Shown here piece after piece: positions 23,844-37,200 of a DNA stretch of 64,000 bases (position 1 is its first letter; each line of letters starts with the position of its first letter). A program made the translations under genes and the position numbers. Below the pieces are notes generated by a model, which saw nothing but the letters and a program-made list of their open reading frames with translations, was not told the DNA's origin and did not search any database. The stretch is taken from NCBI GenBank assembly GCA_013433145.1, contig CM024190.1:1302001-1366000 (forward strand), given 5' to 3'. This stretch comes from Ascaris suum (Eukaryota > Nematoda > Chromadorea > Rhabditida > Ascarididae).

Positions 23844-24889
23844 AACCGATAGCCTCGTTGAATTAAACATAAAACGATCTTTGCAATAACCTATAAGAAA
23901 CGCGCTTTAAAGAATCGAAGGATTCGTAAATCTTGAAAAAGAAAAATGATACGACTGATGTACTTGTTTTTCACTCTGCCGTGATTTGATGCTTTCTCAA
24001 TTCCATTTAGCAGCCAAAGAGTTTCTGATAAGTGCAACTATGCCTAGAAATTGCATCACAAATTATCAAATATTTACAGCTATTGTAAGACGTTATATTC
24101 TATAATTTGTAATATGAATGTATCGAAATTAATCGAGACCTAGACGTCGAATGCGCGCTGTCCTGAATAGCGCAACATTATTCAACACTATGTAGGAAAT
24201 CTGGTGACAAGCGATATGTTGACAAGAGAACTGCAAGAGAATATGACGGTTAATAGCGCTAGCGTCACAATGCGAAATTGGGGGTTAGGGATGCGATGGG
24301 AATCTTTCAAACGTGGAACGATGTAGCCCCCCTCCACATACACATTCCCGACCGTCGTTTCAACAAACGGAGCTCCAATTTCGTCCTTCTGCTAATTTGT
24401 CCCTTTACATTCGCTTATGAGGTCCTTTGTATTTGCGTTTGAGTGTGTTAGTGTATTACAAGATGAACCTCTGAAATCCAATGAAATCATTCTAGGTTTG
24501 AAGAACAACAAAATATCATCTGACTGCACATGTGGATGCATTATTCCCTGAGACATGCTCTTTCTTCTGCACTGTTTTGTATCAAGCCTTAAACTGATCG
24601 CATGCAACCAATTGGTTAAAGGAATTTAGATTAGGGAGGGGTGGGGAGTAGGGGTGTCCCGACTATATAAGTTGATAAACAGCGAGCAATTAGAAGACCA
24701 AACAGCTTCGCTGTTTGCTGTTATTAATGAACTCACTTGACGTGTCGATAAGGCTATCAAAAGCAATATTCTCTGCATGCATAATGAATGTGCTCTAGAT
24801 ACATGTTTCATACGGGGGATGGTGGAATTTAAGGCGTGCAATGAACGGAAAAGGCGATTTTCACGGCATCACGCGACATAGCCGCTTGA

Positions 24890-25300
24890 TTCCGTCTGAA
24901 AAAAAGCGAGGCCAGATCGTGCAGAGTTCGAACGGCGACGCTCTAAGACGGCTGTGTGTGTGTGCGCGCGCGTGCGTGTATGTGTGTATGTGTGCATGTG
25001 AGGTTGTATGACGTCATGAGAACTCGAATTTCCATTCCCCCAACAAAACAGACGGCAGGAAGGACGCCCTATGCGTTTCGTTAATGCTAATCGAGAAGTG
25101 ATCCAATAGAGTCTGGTATTCGCACGGGGTGCATCGCTGTGGCACGTACTTCCTCAAGGAAGTTAATTTGCACTCGCAACATTTCGCTTGCTATATCACG
25201 TCAGCAGCACTGGCAGCAGAAATAGCAATTTATTGACGCATTTGTCGCAGACGGCAGCCGCCTTCCTTGTTGCATTTTTTTTTCAAGCTTACGGTGCGCG
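24890..25300. promoter_or_regulatory. GC-richer island with TG tract and CRE palindrome
   Basis: The island has raised GC and CpG content compared with its flanks. It includes a TG/CG alternating tract at about 24952-25000 and a perfect cAMP-response-element palindrome TGACGTCA at 25009-25016. A second GC-rich patch (CGCAGACGGCAGCCGCC) lies near 25246. No ORF is convincing. It is a candidate intronic regulatory region on composition and motif only. Confidence 0.25.
24952..25000. repeat. TG/CG alternating tract
   Basis: (TG)n with an internal CGCGCGCG block, a sequence type able to adopt Z-DNA. Confidence 0.9.
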
Positions 25301-28300
25301 GCAAACGAAAAAAATCCAATCGATGTGGTCACACGTCTGCTGATGAAACTACTCGCAGCATTGAGAGATTGTCAATAAGGGATCGATTGGCAGAAGTACC
25401 GACTAGTAAATTTACCAGCGAGTCATGGTACCACTAACAGGTATTAGTTTACCGATCGGCGTTTCTGTCAACAACATTTTTTTTGCTGCGTAACTTAGGT
25501 GAATGAGGGACACTTCTGCTGCACAGTTCAATTGTCACTGTAAACGCCCGATACAAAAACCACGCACACTCGTCAGGCTACCGAACAGTCGACAACGATA
25601 TGCGCTTTAAGTGGATTTTGTCTCGTTTCTGCGATCAAAGTGCAACACATGAATATTTTATCGGTTTCTTCCAAACTACAACAGCGCATCATATCATCTG
25701 TACAACGTTTACAGCTTTTTTCTAATGTGCTTAACTAACTGCTTGAAATCTATATGTAAGCGATTTGAAGTTTCAAAAATAAGATCCGATTTGAATTTCT
25801 ACTCAGGTATATAGCTTCAATTAAACATATCTTCATATCACATACTAAACATCGCAGAATTTTGCCGATTAACTTTTTTTTTGGCCCGTTTCGCAACTTA
25901 ACAAACTCGGATAAAATTTATGATTAATTAAATTTGCATGAAAATGACGTCAACAATGTGGAAAAAAAAATTCAGTGACAATAAAAAAAAAATTCACTGA
26001 ACTGATAAGGATTTTTTCAAAAGCAAAAACATTGCATAAAAATGCGATAGAATGCGGATATATGCTTGCATAACGGCAAAACTATAGGATATGTCGGAAA
26101 TGACCCATGAAATTTATCGCGTGAAAACAATTTCTTGCAATATTAATTGCAATATTTTATTTATTTTCATTGTTATTATTTCTAAATTATTCCTAAAATT
26201 TTTGCCCATACTATTCCCATATTCCCAAATTTTTATTCCCATATTCCTAAATTTTCCGAAGAATTTTCCCTAAAGTAACTTGGAAAATTTATCCTCATTG
26301 TTGATCATTACTCATCTTTGAAACATTCTGAAGCGCGACGATGACATGGGTGTGCACAGTTGTCGCATTTTTCAACCAATGCTGTAACCGTTGCAACTAA
26401 ACGGGACAGAGAGGATATTTTTGATAAGATATGGTGCTTGGAATACAACAACTAAAATTTGACGATAAACTGTAATTATCCTCTCTTTTCTGCAATTCTT
26501 CGAAGCCGTGATATCAACATCACTTTGATGCAATTACCACTTGGAACATCCACATGCGAGCAAACGGAAACACCACAAAATTATGCAACTGAAAATATTT
26601 AAACAAAACATCTGCGTTGTAACAATCATAGAAATAACGCACGAACCACATAGTGAGTGGTGTCACAACATTCGAATAGCTCCTATACTAATAGTGACAA
26701 TCATAAATACTTGTCGAGTCTCTCGCCGTAAGGACCTTATATTAGCACTACAAAAGATCATATTACAAATCTAGCGCAAGTTATCGCAGAAAAAAAAAAC
26801 CAATGATAGCCACTCCTGCATTAGTGCATGAAAAAAAAAAACGGCTCCCACTATGCGGTGATCAATAAACGATAAATTAGGTCGAACGAATGTCATAGTA
26901 TGTGAGCATCTGCCGACAGCATACTCATTGCGTTATTTTTTCGACATGTGAACTGTTTTTTTTTTTTTGAAACGATTCCATCCCATCCACCATGTTTTTA
27001 AAGCCACCTCTTTTGATGAAGTTTTTAGGGGTAATTTCATGCAGAATCCAATCCCTTTACACCTTCTTAAAAATTGTATTTGTCAGCATAACAATTAAGG
27101 ATAGAAAGAAGGTCAGCCGAAAAATTTGGCTAAGGCGAATTTTAAGGAAAGCAGCGACAATTTAAGAATCTCTTCAATAGCAGGTAAATTCACTAACATA
27201 CTATTCTTCAAAATTGCGATTGTTGTAAGCTCTGTGGCTTACCCTTATGACTTCATGACTTACAGAATGTTATTTAGCGTTTCTGCTCACCTAGACGTAA
27301 AGAAGGCGCCGCACATATGGACAACAAATCGTTGACGAGTATCTTTGTGCTTGGCGTGTCTAGACACAAAAATTAACAGAAAGCACAGCTGTTTTCCAGC
27401 ATAAAATAGTGGAAAAGTTTTTCAAAAATGATCCATTTTCGCAAATACCATTAACTTCATCAAAAAATAAGCTGCTAAAAGTTTGTGCTTACCGATTGTA
27501 TTCATTCATTCATATACCAATATAGATACTACATAAAGAAACCATTTCGACATGAATTGTATCCGTTGTACTTGTGAGGAAGCTGCACCAAAAGTAGGCC
27601 TACATAGGCATACCACACATGAATTGATGCCACATCGACAAAACGCATCAATTTGCATGTTAGGACTTTCAAGTTTTGAGTCATCTTTTGTATGATTCTG
27701 AATAAATTAATCAGGTTATATTCTTTGACCATTCATTTAAATGGGAGTCAACAATTATAAAAATATTCCACATTTTTCTTCTGTCAAAAGCGTAAAGAAA
27801 GGGTATGAATGCTGAGTTTTATAGAAATAAGCACAGAGGAGCGAATACGTTGGTGGCATTGTTAAGCGACTCATTCAAATGAAGAGACATATCAGTTGAA
27901 CATAGAAGCTCCTCAGGTACGTACAAAAAGCATCATGGCAATAGCTTTAGAGCAGGTCTTTTTCATAGCAAAAATTGGATGGAAAGACCTGAAAATCGTA
28001 TACATGCCGAAACCCACAAAAAACAGTTCTTCAAAAGTGCTAATCTTAAAGAGTCGCCTACAAAAAGAGCGATATGACTCTACATCAGACCTATGCGGGA
28101 AGAAAGAAGAATAATGGGATTTCTAGTCGCTACTATAAGGAAAAAGTCGCTGAGAAAAAAATAGTTAGTTTGTAAGGCTTAGTGATGTTCTATGTGCTCA
28201 AGCTAAGTTGTAAATTTATCTTTTTTCGAATACATTCATTTGAGATTAACCTTAAACACGCAAAAAATTTCCTTCCTTCTATTTCATTTGTCTGTGGCGG

Positions 28301-30046
28301 GTCACCGACCTCTTTATCAATTTTAAAATCTTCAAGCAATCGGCCCCTCCCCTCGATATGAGAGAAACCATTTGAATGGGAGGGGCACACTTTCATGTAA
28401 ACAAACGCGCCAACGATGTTGGACTTCTGCGTGCGAATGCACACTCGAATTACGCTTCACCAAAGCACCGTTGGTGGAAAAAAAAAAAAAAAACTAATGA
28501 AAGGCGAAAACGACGGCACATTACGGCGAAAAAAAAAAGCGTTCCGCATCAAAGAATGCTGTTGTGGCGAGTTGCATTCTACTTTCTTTCATTTTCTCTC
28601 CTTTCGTTTATCAGGGATAGCATAAAAATGGAAGAAAAAAAAAATAGACGATGAAAAAAACCTTCAGCATTGTAGAAGGAAAAAAAACCATAAATTTTTC
28701 TTGCAATTTTTGATTTCTGTCGTTCATTTCTTTTCTTTCCTATGCTCTTGAATTTTTCTCATAGTGGGGATAATGATTTCGGTGATCTTCTAATATCGAT
28801 GTGAAGTTAGCATCGATGATTCTTGAAGCATTCCTGGAGGTGCCTAATTGAAATCTCTACGGTGTTGCTCGCTATAAAGGTGGAAAAACTTGTAAGCGTC
28901 GAACAGTTTTCTGCAAACCAAACTATCATGGTTCAACAAAGTAACGATGTGATCTCGAAACTTTCATATGAATGTGTCAGAAAATGTGATACATTTTTCG
29001 AGAGGTGCCTATTCGTCACCAGCACCTGCTCACTTATCGTGAACGAAGGTGGCGATTGGGCTAACGAAAATTATTTCAAAAGGTGCCATTTTCTTGGAGT
29101 CGTAAAGTTCATGCAGAAAACAGCAACTTGTGGGAAATGATCAACGCAGTACAAGAGTGACTAAAAAAAAAAGAAAGAAAGAAAGTCGCTGCCGAATGAA
29201 GTCAAAACTATGGCATACGTTTTACGCTTATGAGGGGCTCATTTTTATTTTCTCCCCTCCCATATGTTTTCTTCTTTTTGCCTCAAAACGCGGACTTTCT
29301 ATCACATAATTCATTCTTTCTGCTGCTTCTACTTCACTATCTCCTTGGTGTTTTGCTCAACGAAGCCAGTTTCACGTCGATATAGGATACGGTAGACGCA
29401 AAGATACAGAAATCGATAACCTGCTACTGAGACTGTATGCTCGCAGCGGCGAAATAGGAGAGGGCGCACTATGTCGATCTGTGCTCTCAGCGATTTGCTG
29501 CCTACACTTGAATGAGAGCGGGTGCTGTTGAGAGGAAGAGACAGAGAGGGAGACCGAGAAAAGAACAAGATAGAGGTGTGTAGGGAAGCCGACAATTCGC
29601 TTCAAGTGACGATCAAATGGCGCTTGTTGAATTATGATAAGAATATTGTCTGACTAACTGATGGGGAGAATATCATGAGAGGTGGCATAAATTCGGACGC
29701 TTTCTTCTTAGAAAACTCACAAAGGAAAAAAACGCCACCGAAAACCTTTTCGTTTAGCCATTCACAGCATCAATCGTCCGACGCAATTGAAGTATACAGT
29801 TGATGCCAAACTTTTTCTAACATAACATAAGTTCCTTTCTGCTAGCAACCGAATTTGTTGTTCTCATTATTTAACATTCATTCACATCTTGTAATGTCAT
29901 TTTCGAGAATGAATTTATATTACATTAAAAACCATTCCTTTATAAGGAGCAATCAAAATTATCCATGATTCCTTTTTCTTTGAAATCCATTCAGCTTTTC
30001 CACATCTTTCACATTTTTTTTTCGAACAAACCTCCATATTTCTTCC
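25300..30046. other. Intronic stretch, nothing recognised beyond small repeats
   Basis: A two-copy 22-base repeat lies at 26212-26255, and A-runs occur near 26789, 26831 and 28479. A pyrimidine-rich minus-strand stretch at about 29500-29580, ending in CTCTCAACAG, looks like a splice acceptor, but the following frame has no matching donor phase for lin-29 and no recognised domain. Confidence 0.5.
26212..26255. repeat. Two-copy tandem repeat, period 22
   Basis: TATTCCCATATTCCCAAATT followed by TT is repeated with one mismatch at 26234-26255. Confidence 0.8.
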
Positions 30047-30259
30047 ATGGAACATTTACTGAGAGAATTTATACCCTTACGTATTTACGACATGAAATTA
30101 AAGATCGAAACCAGTAGCAAAAGTTTCATCGAGGAAAAAGACAATCGACTGCGAGCAACAACTTTAAAATTGTCTGAACTAGAAAATAGATGGGCGACAG
30201 GCGTAAATAAAGGATTTTTCCGCAATGTTTTCAGTGACTATCACAACGAGGCGCGCTAG
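30047..30259 (+). CDS. Small charged ORF of unknown nature
   Basis: An ATG-to-TAG ORF of 70 codons. The product is strongly charged and helix-prone, with an EEKDNRLRATTLKLSELENRW block suggesting a short coiled coil. There is no signal peptide and no recognised family. Its length is unremarkable for chance; only the residue composition sets it apart from neighbouring ORFs. It could be a fragment of a nested gene or of a mobile element. Confidence 0.15.
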   Translation: MEHLLREFIPLRIYDMKLKIETSSKSFIEEKDNRLRATTLKLSELENRWATGVNKGFFRNVFSDYHNEAR

Positions 30260-33200
30260 ACAAATTTTCTCATTGCATCTACGTGATTCTCGTGGCTTTG
30301 AGGTATGTAAACCCTCGTAAGATGAACTTTCGGATGCGATGCGATTATTTAAAGAAATGAGTCTTGGATATCACAGTCACCTTGATAATAGAGAGGACAA
30401 GGGGTATGTACCCTTAGGGGTAAAGCTGGCCTCTTGTTGACGATGTCGGTGCTAGATAGAAACAGTTAGACCACATATAAAATTGCGAAGGGAACCTAAC
30501 ATAATTTCACTTTCAACAAAAACAAAGCGTTAAGAATTTCCTTATATATGGATTTTCAAACCCATCTTCTTGATTACGTCCATTCGAATATAAGAGGCCA
30601 GAAATGTCAAAGAAAAGCAGTAGCAAACGAGTGTAAACAATAAAGCAAATGAATACGATATCGCAAACGGAAAATAGCCAACATTTTCATCGACAATATT
30701 TGTGGCATTATGCGTGTGAAGTAATTATTGAGACAGCGGCCAATGTATATCATCATGCATAGGTGGCATCACGTAAGGCCACATTAGGTTGCAACCGATT
30801 CGATCAGGTAACTATCGCACACCTAAGGTGTTCACTGTTGATGAGTGAATGCGATCGATTTCTAATCACTACAGCTTGACGATATGCTTGATAAATATTC
30901 GATTGTATATTGCCATACTTCTTATCTACCCTATATATACGCTAGCCTATGTAACATAATGAGCAAATTTATTACATCATAGTTGTCCACATAGCAACGT
31001 ACCTTAGTGATCGTATTAGGTAAGTTGATAATTGCATGGGCATTGAAATCATCATTCAGCTAGGTGACAATCAACTTGCAAGGGACAAAATATCTTTGCT
31101 ATAAAACACTTGTTAGATGTTCGCACAGTGAAATATCACAACCCTAATCATCTCGATGGGTTTTTTTTCCTCCGTTAGGAAAATCTGTTGAATGCGGTCT
31201 TAAATACACAAATTATGTGTGATTAAATTGCCTAATTGTTTCTTCTGTTGAAGAATTTGCATTAGCATATATTTGAATTCATTAGATGATGTTCAGTGAT
31301 AATCGATTTATTCACAACTGATTGATAGGATAGCGATAATTCGAAACCGAGAAAATCTACATAAAATAATCATAATTCAGGCGCATAATATATCACCTTT
31401 AGCAATTCGTGGACTTTTTTTTTTGTCTTTCAAAGCTCTTTTCGACTGCTCACAAAGAGATTTTCCGCACTCCACGTTCCTATCACCAGCTATCGGCTAC
31501 GCGTAAGAGATTTAAATTCAAAGCTTTACGCATTTATACATGAAAATAAATCTATTTTCTCGATTATCGAAAACAGCAACTAAAGTTTATGCAAAATATC
31601 GACGAAGATTCGAGCAAAAACTATAATCTTTATTGTTTAAGCGGTGAATTATGTTTGAACTGTGCATTTAAATTTGGCACCATAAATAAAGTGGCCTAAT
31701 TGGCAATATTGCGCATCGGAAGCTGCAGAATTCGGATGCAACCATCAAGTCGTCTAAGCCAAGGTAGTGGAATTTGAAGTCTTTGAATGGCTAGCTAGCT
31801 CATTTAGCGCATCAAACTGATGCTGAACAGTACAAGCTGCTCGAAAAGTTATTGGCTGTCAAGATATTCCCACATAGGTGAATTTTAATTAGCCATGAGA
31901 TTTTTTCAGTCACTATTTGAAGCAAATTTTATTCGAGCAATAGGTCTATTGAGTCCATTTAGCACTGCAATTATTGCATAAAGCGACAGTCAGAAACTCA
32001 ATCGGAAATATTCATGGGCAAGTGCGTTAAGCTATTCAAGTAGCAACACTTAACATGAGGCTATTGTATGGGTCTCAAACTTGTAAGTTTCACATTGTAG
32101 TAATTTATCATGTGTTACTCAATAGAACGCAAGCGCTAGAAATATGATAATTTGAAAAAAAAAATCAAACCTTCATGAGCCTTTTTCTCAGAGCTGCAAG
32201 CATTCACGGGTGGTCGGATTGAGTGCATTTTTCAGCAAGACTTGACAGAACAGAATCGATGTGACTCATAAATGAGCATGCTTTGTTCTTTTCAACTGGA
32301 ACGAGTAGGAATAAAGCAAAAGAAATTGTATATTTTGAGAGTCGGTATGAAGAGAATCAAAAAAATTGGCAAACATGGAAAATTGTGAAAAGAAATTGAA
32401 AAAAAAAACCTCAATTATGAATGCAATCAGACAATCGAGTTACCAAAAATACTCGTTAATCATTAGCAAACAAAAATGTGGACAAAACAAATTGCAGACG
32501 GGAAGCTCACGTCGAGTCTCAACCCCATTAGAGTGAAGAACAACGCCGGTTATTTCTTCCACTAAATTTCGGCTGACATAGCGATTTTAAATTTCCACTT
32601 GAGTAACAATAGCATTTAAATGCAAAACACAATAGACATTCAATTTCCTCTTCTAGTTTCTCACCTACGCAAACGTTGTTTCACAAACGCTCAAATATCC
32701 AACGTACCGCAAAAAAAGTCAACTATTACTATTTTCACTTCTCGATTCCGGAGCTTATTTGTTCCGGATATGTAACTGGCTTGATATATGCCCGCATATG
32801 TCGATAATAAATTCAAAACACAAATCAACTTCGATTCATAAAGCAATTTTAAGCAGTTTAAATGCACTTATCCAACAAGTCCCATAGTGAAACGCTAACT
32901 CGATGTATATTCATGCTCAGAAATGTGCTAGTAATGGCATTTCAACTTCACATATTCGAGGTTAACTTCTTAACTGCACATAGAGTGTGTATCACCTTTA
33001 CAAGAGCACTCGTTTCTGCTTAATCATATAGAAAAGTCATAATTATGCTCAATAATCTCAAATTATTGAAGCGCCGAAACGTTGCGCATATCTGATAAAA
33101 TATGCGATTTTAATCATGTTCAGTGCACAATTCGAATCAATAACATACAAAACATGAAAATGCAATTTTGATAGCTCTGAAGTACTTTCAAAGTGAATAT

Positions 33201-33930
33201 TAGAATAAAAAGGAATATCACATTCGCGAGAATAAATTAAAGTTTAGAGAACGACGAAATGTAGGAATAATCGAAATAATCAAAAATATGCGCAATAAAG
33301 CTCTATATTGCATTAAAAGATATGAAAGAATTATACATTTCGCTTAAAACGAATAATGTCTAGTGAGAAGAAAAAAAAAATCTAACGATAGCGTTAATGA
33401 ACAACATAAAGGTAGCTCTGTAAAATAAGTGTATACGGATGGATTTATAGAGAGGTAGCGAGCGTATCGACGATTCACTCAGCAGAAGCCGAAACCTAAT
33501 TCATGAAGTGAGAAAAATTTAGACGCTTCAAATGAGAAGGTAAATAAAAATCTCGTATAGAGAATGCATAAGCACATAAGAATTTTATATTATCCTTATG
33601 TTCAGACAGCTTCAGCACTTCGCTATTTCGATTCACTGCTCGATCTTCGACTGTGCCGACTGCTTAAGCATTTAGTTCGTGCAGATCCTTTCAAGGACTC
33701 CTAGCTGCACTCATCAATACAAACATCCTTTATAAGGGGTTTTAATAACGCATGTAAGCGTCTAGAACGGTGATACCTCAGATTTCTCCTTCAAGGAATC
33801 CATCAGCAAATTTTGCGCTGAATCCATAGTGGATGGTGTTGTTATTTCTCGTTCACCAGGTCCCGAGCGATCTATTTCATCCCTTTTCAATTTCCCGATT
33901 GTTCAGTACTTCTTTGTTGTCTGTTCTAGA
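30260..33930. other. Intronic stretch, nothing recognised
   Basis: About 3.7 kb of AT-rich sequence almost without ORFs over 60 codons and without repeat arrays. Confidence 0.6.
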
Positions 33931-33938
33931 TGTTTGAA

Positions 33939-33978
33939 TGTGTGTGTATCTATGTATGTGTGTGTATGTGTATGTGTT
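33939..33978. repeat. TG-rich microsatellite
   Basis: Degenerate (TG)n with TATG interruptions. Confidence 0.85.
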
Positions 33979-33999
33979 TATATGCGTGATAAAAGCGTA

Positions 34000-34250
34000 A
34001 AATCAAGTGTCTGCTGGCGGCGTCGAATTTGCAGCATTCTCGAAGCGATAAGAACGCCAAGCGACGCTCGTGCTCTGCACCTTTTAGTGCCAGCGCCGCT
34101 GCAGTCATTTTTTCGACGTATCGCTTCAGTGCCACCCGCGTCGCAGTCTCTCTTTTTTGTTTTGGCGCGACGTTTTTTGCTTTTGCACGTCGTCTTTCTT
34201 CTCTTGATTCAGCGATGAGGCTGAGCTACGCCTGCTGTTCCCATTCCTGA
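34000..34250. promoter_or_regulatory. CpG-rich island in the giant intron
   Basis: About 250 bases with many CpG steps in otherwise AT-rich DNA. ORFs on both strands (129 codons on plus from 33829, 61 on minus) are lengthened by the low stop-codon density of GC-rich sequence. On the minus strand an ATG in a good AAAAAATG context at about 34107 opens an alanine-rich, helix-prone frame. Its only nearby donor-like site (AAAAG|GTGCAG) is in phase 1 and cannot join the phase-0 zinc-finger exon directly. Possible internal promoter or exon; unproven. Confidence 0.22.
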
Positions 34251-34259
34251 AACAGCAGA

Positions 34260-37200
34260 TCCCTGCCCCGCAACAGCAGCGTGATGCGAATATAGAAAGA
34301 GGATACTGTGAGAGGGGAATTTGTGGGGTAATTAGTCACTCGAAGGCACCTTCGTGAAATATCCTGCAGAAGTTCGATTGCAACACAAAAGGATAAGGAA
34401 ACGCAAGCCAACAGAACAAAAAAAAAACTAGAGGATGTTCTCTTAGCAGGATTGAGAAAAAGAGATCGTGCAATATAATTGTGGATAGAACTTCAGTTGG
34501 AAACGATACAAATTCAAGGCGTTGTTCCATGATTGCAAGGTCAGACCGTAATAAGACAGCCGAACCTCACTATTCATGGACAGCAACAAACAGCATATAA
34601 GGCGTTGAAGTGTCCATAAAAAGTAAAAACGATTAATAAGAATGTTGATTAAAGATAGAACGCTTGCACACACATACGAAAGCCATTGTTTAGATTCGTA
34701 TTGAAATATGAGAAGCGTCCTTCCATCAAGTAGAAAAGTGGAGTATCATACATCATAAAACGTAACGGTGAAGAAGCTTTCACCACTCGGTTATATTTTA
34801 GCAATGCTAGGCATTCCCAAATGTTTTTATTATTCGAGAGGCTAGAAAGAGCAAAAGATAAAACCTTTAGCACTATGACTTTCTGTGCAAAGCATAGAAA
34901 AAAGAAAGGAGGCGTCGATTTCAATTTTTTCACACTCAATTAGCTGGATGAGAACGGTTTAACGAAGTGAACATGAATAAATTTCATAGTTGGAAGTCAT
35001 TTTTTCTCGTCAAGGTAAGGATTCCTTGCTTCGAAGCAATGGCCTAGCAATATCGTATGATTTTGGAACGTTAAGAGTAAATTTCTATTCAATCACCTCT
35101 ACAGTTATTCCGATTGGCTCATATCTGTGCAAAGAAAATCACCTAAATCATTACATTTATTGTTGAGTTAAACACGCAAAATATGTGGATTCAATATGAA
35201 CTATTTGCATAGCGAGTAAATTAGAAAGAATCACATCGACCTTAGTGCTATGCATTATTTATGTGCGAGATATGTGTGTTGAACAGTGTGGAACGCTACA
35301 GTCCAACGCAAAAGGAAAGAACAGGTTTTCGTGAAGCGTTGCTGCGACCGTACACTTTTTTTTCATAGGGCCGCCGAATCTCATTCGCCTTCTTTTGTAT
35401 TCGATTTCAAAGAGTGTACACAAACGCCTGTGCTTGTATCGTTTCAGCGCGACGATTCGTTCTCGCCTATTCGTTTCCTTTCTCTCGTTCTCTCAAAATC
35501 GCATATAATCATCGACAGTCTGAGCAATCCGTTTTACCGACAAGCGATAAATATATGCAGTAGCCAAACAGTTGTCATGTTTCTGATGACTTGTAAAACA
35601 GAAGCAATAACCATATGGAAAAGGTGACTACTTGCAAATACGAAGTACTTCAACTTTAGAAACGCTCTGCGGAGCACATACTTATAAAGACTATTAAAGG
35701 GTGAAGCATGGTCTCGAGATATCGAAAAACATATGTTGTTAGTGGGTGAGAACAAAACAATTTATACTTGGCAATCTCGACCAATTAGTAAATAGCGTAT
35801 CATAAATAAGGCTACTCGTCTAAGACGATAGCAAGATCAAGTAAAATGACCACAACGACGGTGGTCCACCAAAAGATCAAGTCGAAATGAAGCAAGTTAA
35901 AAAACTGGTCACCAAAAAAAAAACCCATAATTCTCCCCTTTTACATAACATTTCCATTATTCTTTCTATTGGACTTGCAAACACAAACGCAATTCCCTGT
36001 TCTGATCCTCACTTCAAATATTGGAAAAAAAAAGAACATTGCTAAACACACAGAAATGCAATAAGATGGTATAGAAGCCCCCCGACGAAGTGCATCGAAA
36101 AATGTTCGTTGTTTCACTGCAACACCATTCACTTTTGCCGACTGCTGAAACTGGATCGTGTTTCGTGCTATGTTAGTATCACATAAAGAAAAAGAGAGAA
36201 AGAAAAAAACGACAGGAAAGTCATTCAGCTAGATGCTGCGTATTGTATCAAAAACGAGCAAAACGCTTCGAACAACCATTATAGACTAGATGAATATATT
36301 CATCCGCTTTTACATGGTAGCGCTACGCTTTATTTGTTTCGTCAGCAATTCTAAGCACCTGGAAAAGACGAACCTGAGTTGTGCTTGTATGTGTGTTTGC
36401 ATGTGTGTGTGCGTGTGCGTGTGTATGTGTGTACATATAACGCACACATACAAACAGAGAAAAAAAAAACTACTGCCACATCGTGCACAAACCTACTCAC
36501 GTTCATTGCCTTGCACACAATCACATCGCTCTAAACACTCACAGTTTAGGCGTTGCTTACGTGCATCCTTACCATTCAACAAAAAAAAGGAATGATTTTG
36601 TGTCACGTGTTTGTCACGTTTTTTTTGTCGCATAGGTGAACACCGAGAAAATATTATCGCCCTCCCGTTAAGCCACTGCAATTATTTGAATAAAAAAAAC
36701 CTCTGAGATTCAATTTTTGAAGTTGAGGCAAGTATCTTCACCTGAAGAAAAATGTTTAGAGGACCTCCGGGAAAAAAACGAGCAACCTTCCAGATATATT
36801 CTGAACTCATGATGTGGTGAAAAAATCGCCCGCGTAGGAAACCAGTTATCTAATGCTTGGTGGCGAGGAGTTCATCAACTGCTAAGCGAAATGAAAAGTC
36901 ATCATGTGGTCTTTGCTGTAAATGAAAAGACATTACAGTACGGTTTAGAATTACAGAAGATTGGAATTGAAGACCTCAAAGAGTTGAAATCATTTGAATG
37001 TGGAAGTTTCATTCTTCGAAGAAGAGTTGCTGTCAACTGTAATTCTTTGACTGCTTTGGCACATAGCGATGCGTTTCGAATTTACCTTGTTAGGATCGCA
37101 GTTCCACTTGCTTGAATGAATGAGAAATGCGCAACGCAATCGGTGCCACTCACATTTTACAGTATGTGCTGATCGCGTCAAGCGCAAAAACTGGTTACAG

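Larger units (their letters stand above)
21010..24880. other. Intronic stretch with simple repeats
   Basis: It contains a T-run of 20 at 22563-22582 and a (CAGA)n(CA)n tract at 23811-23843. The 102-codon plus ORF at 21704-22012 is within chance length. Nothing else was recognised. Confidence 0.55.

Noticed and set aside
29372..29605. Minus-strand exon after a strong polypyrimidine tract ending CTCAACAG
   Set aside because: The frame is Ser/Arg-rich low-information sequence and the possible donor is in the wrong phase for lin-29.
33950..34135. Alanine-rich minus ORF as the first exon of a short lin-29 isoform
   Set aside because: Its only nearby donor-like site is in phase 1, whereas the zinc-finger exon needs phase 0.
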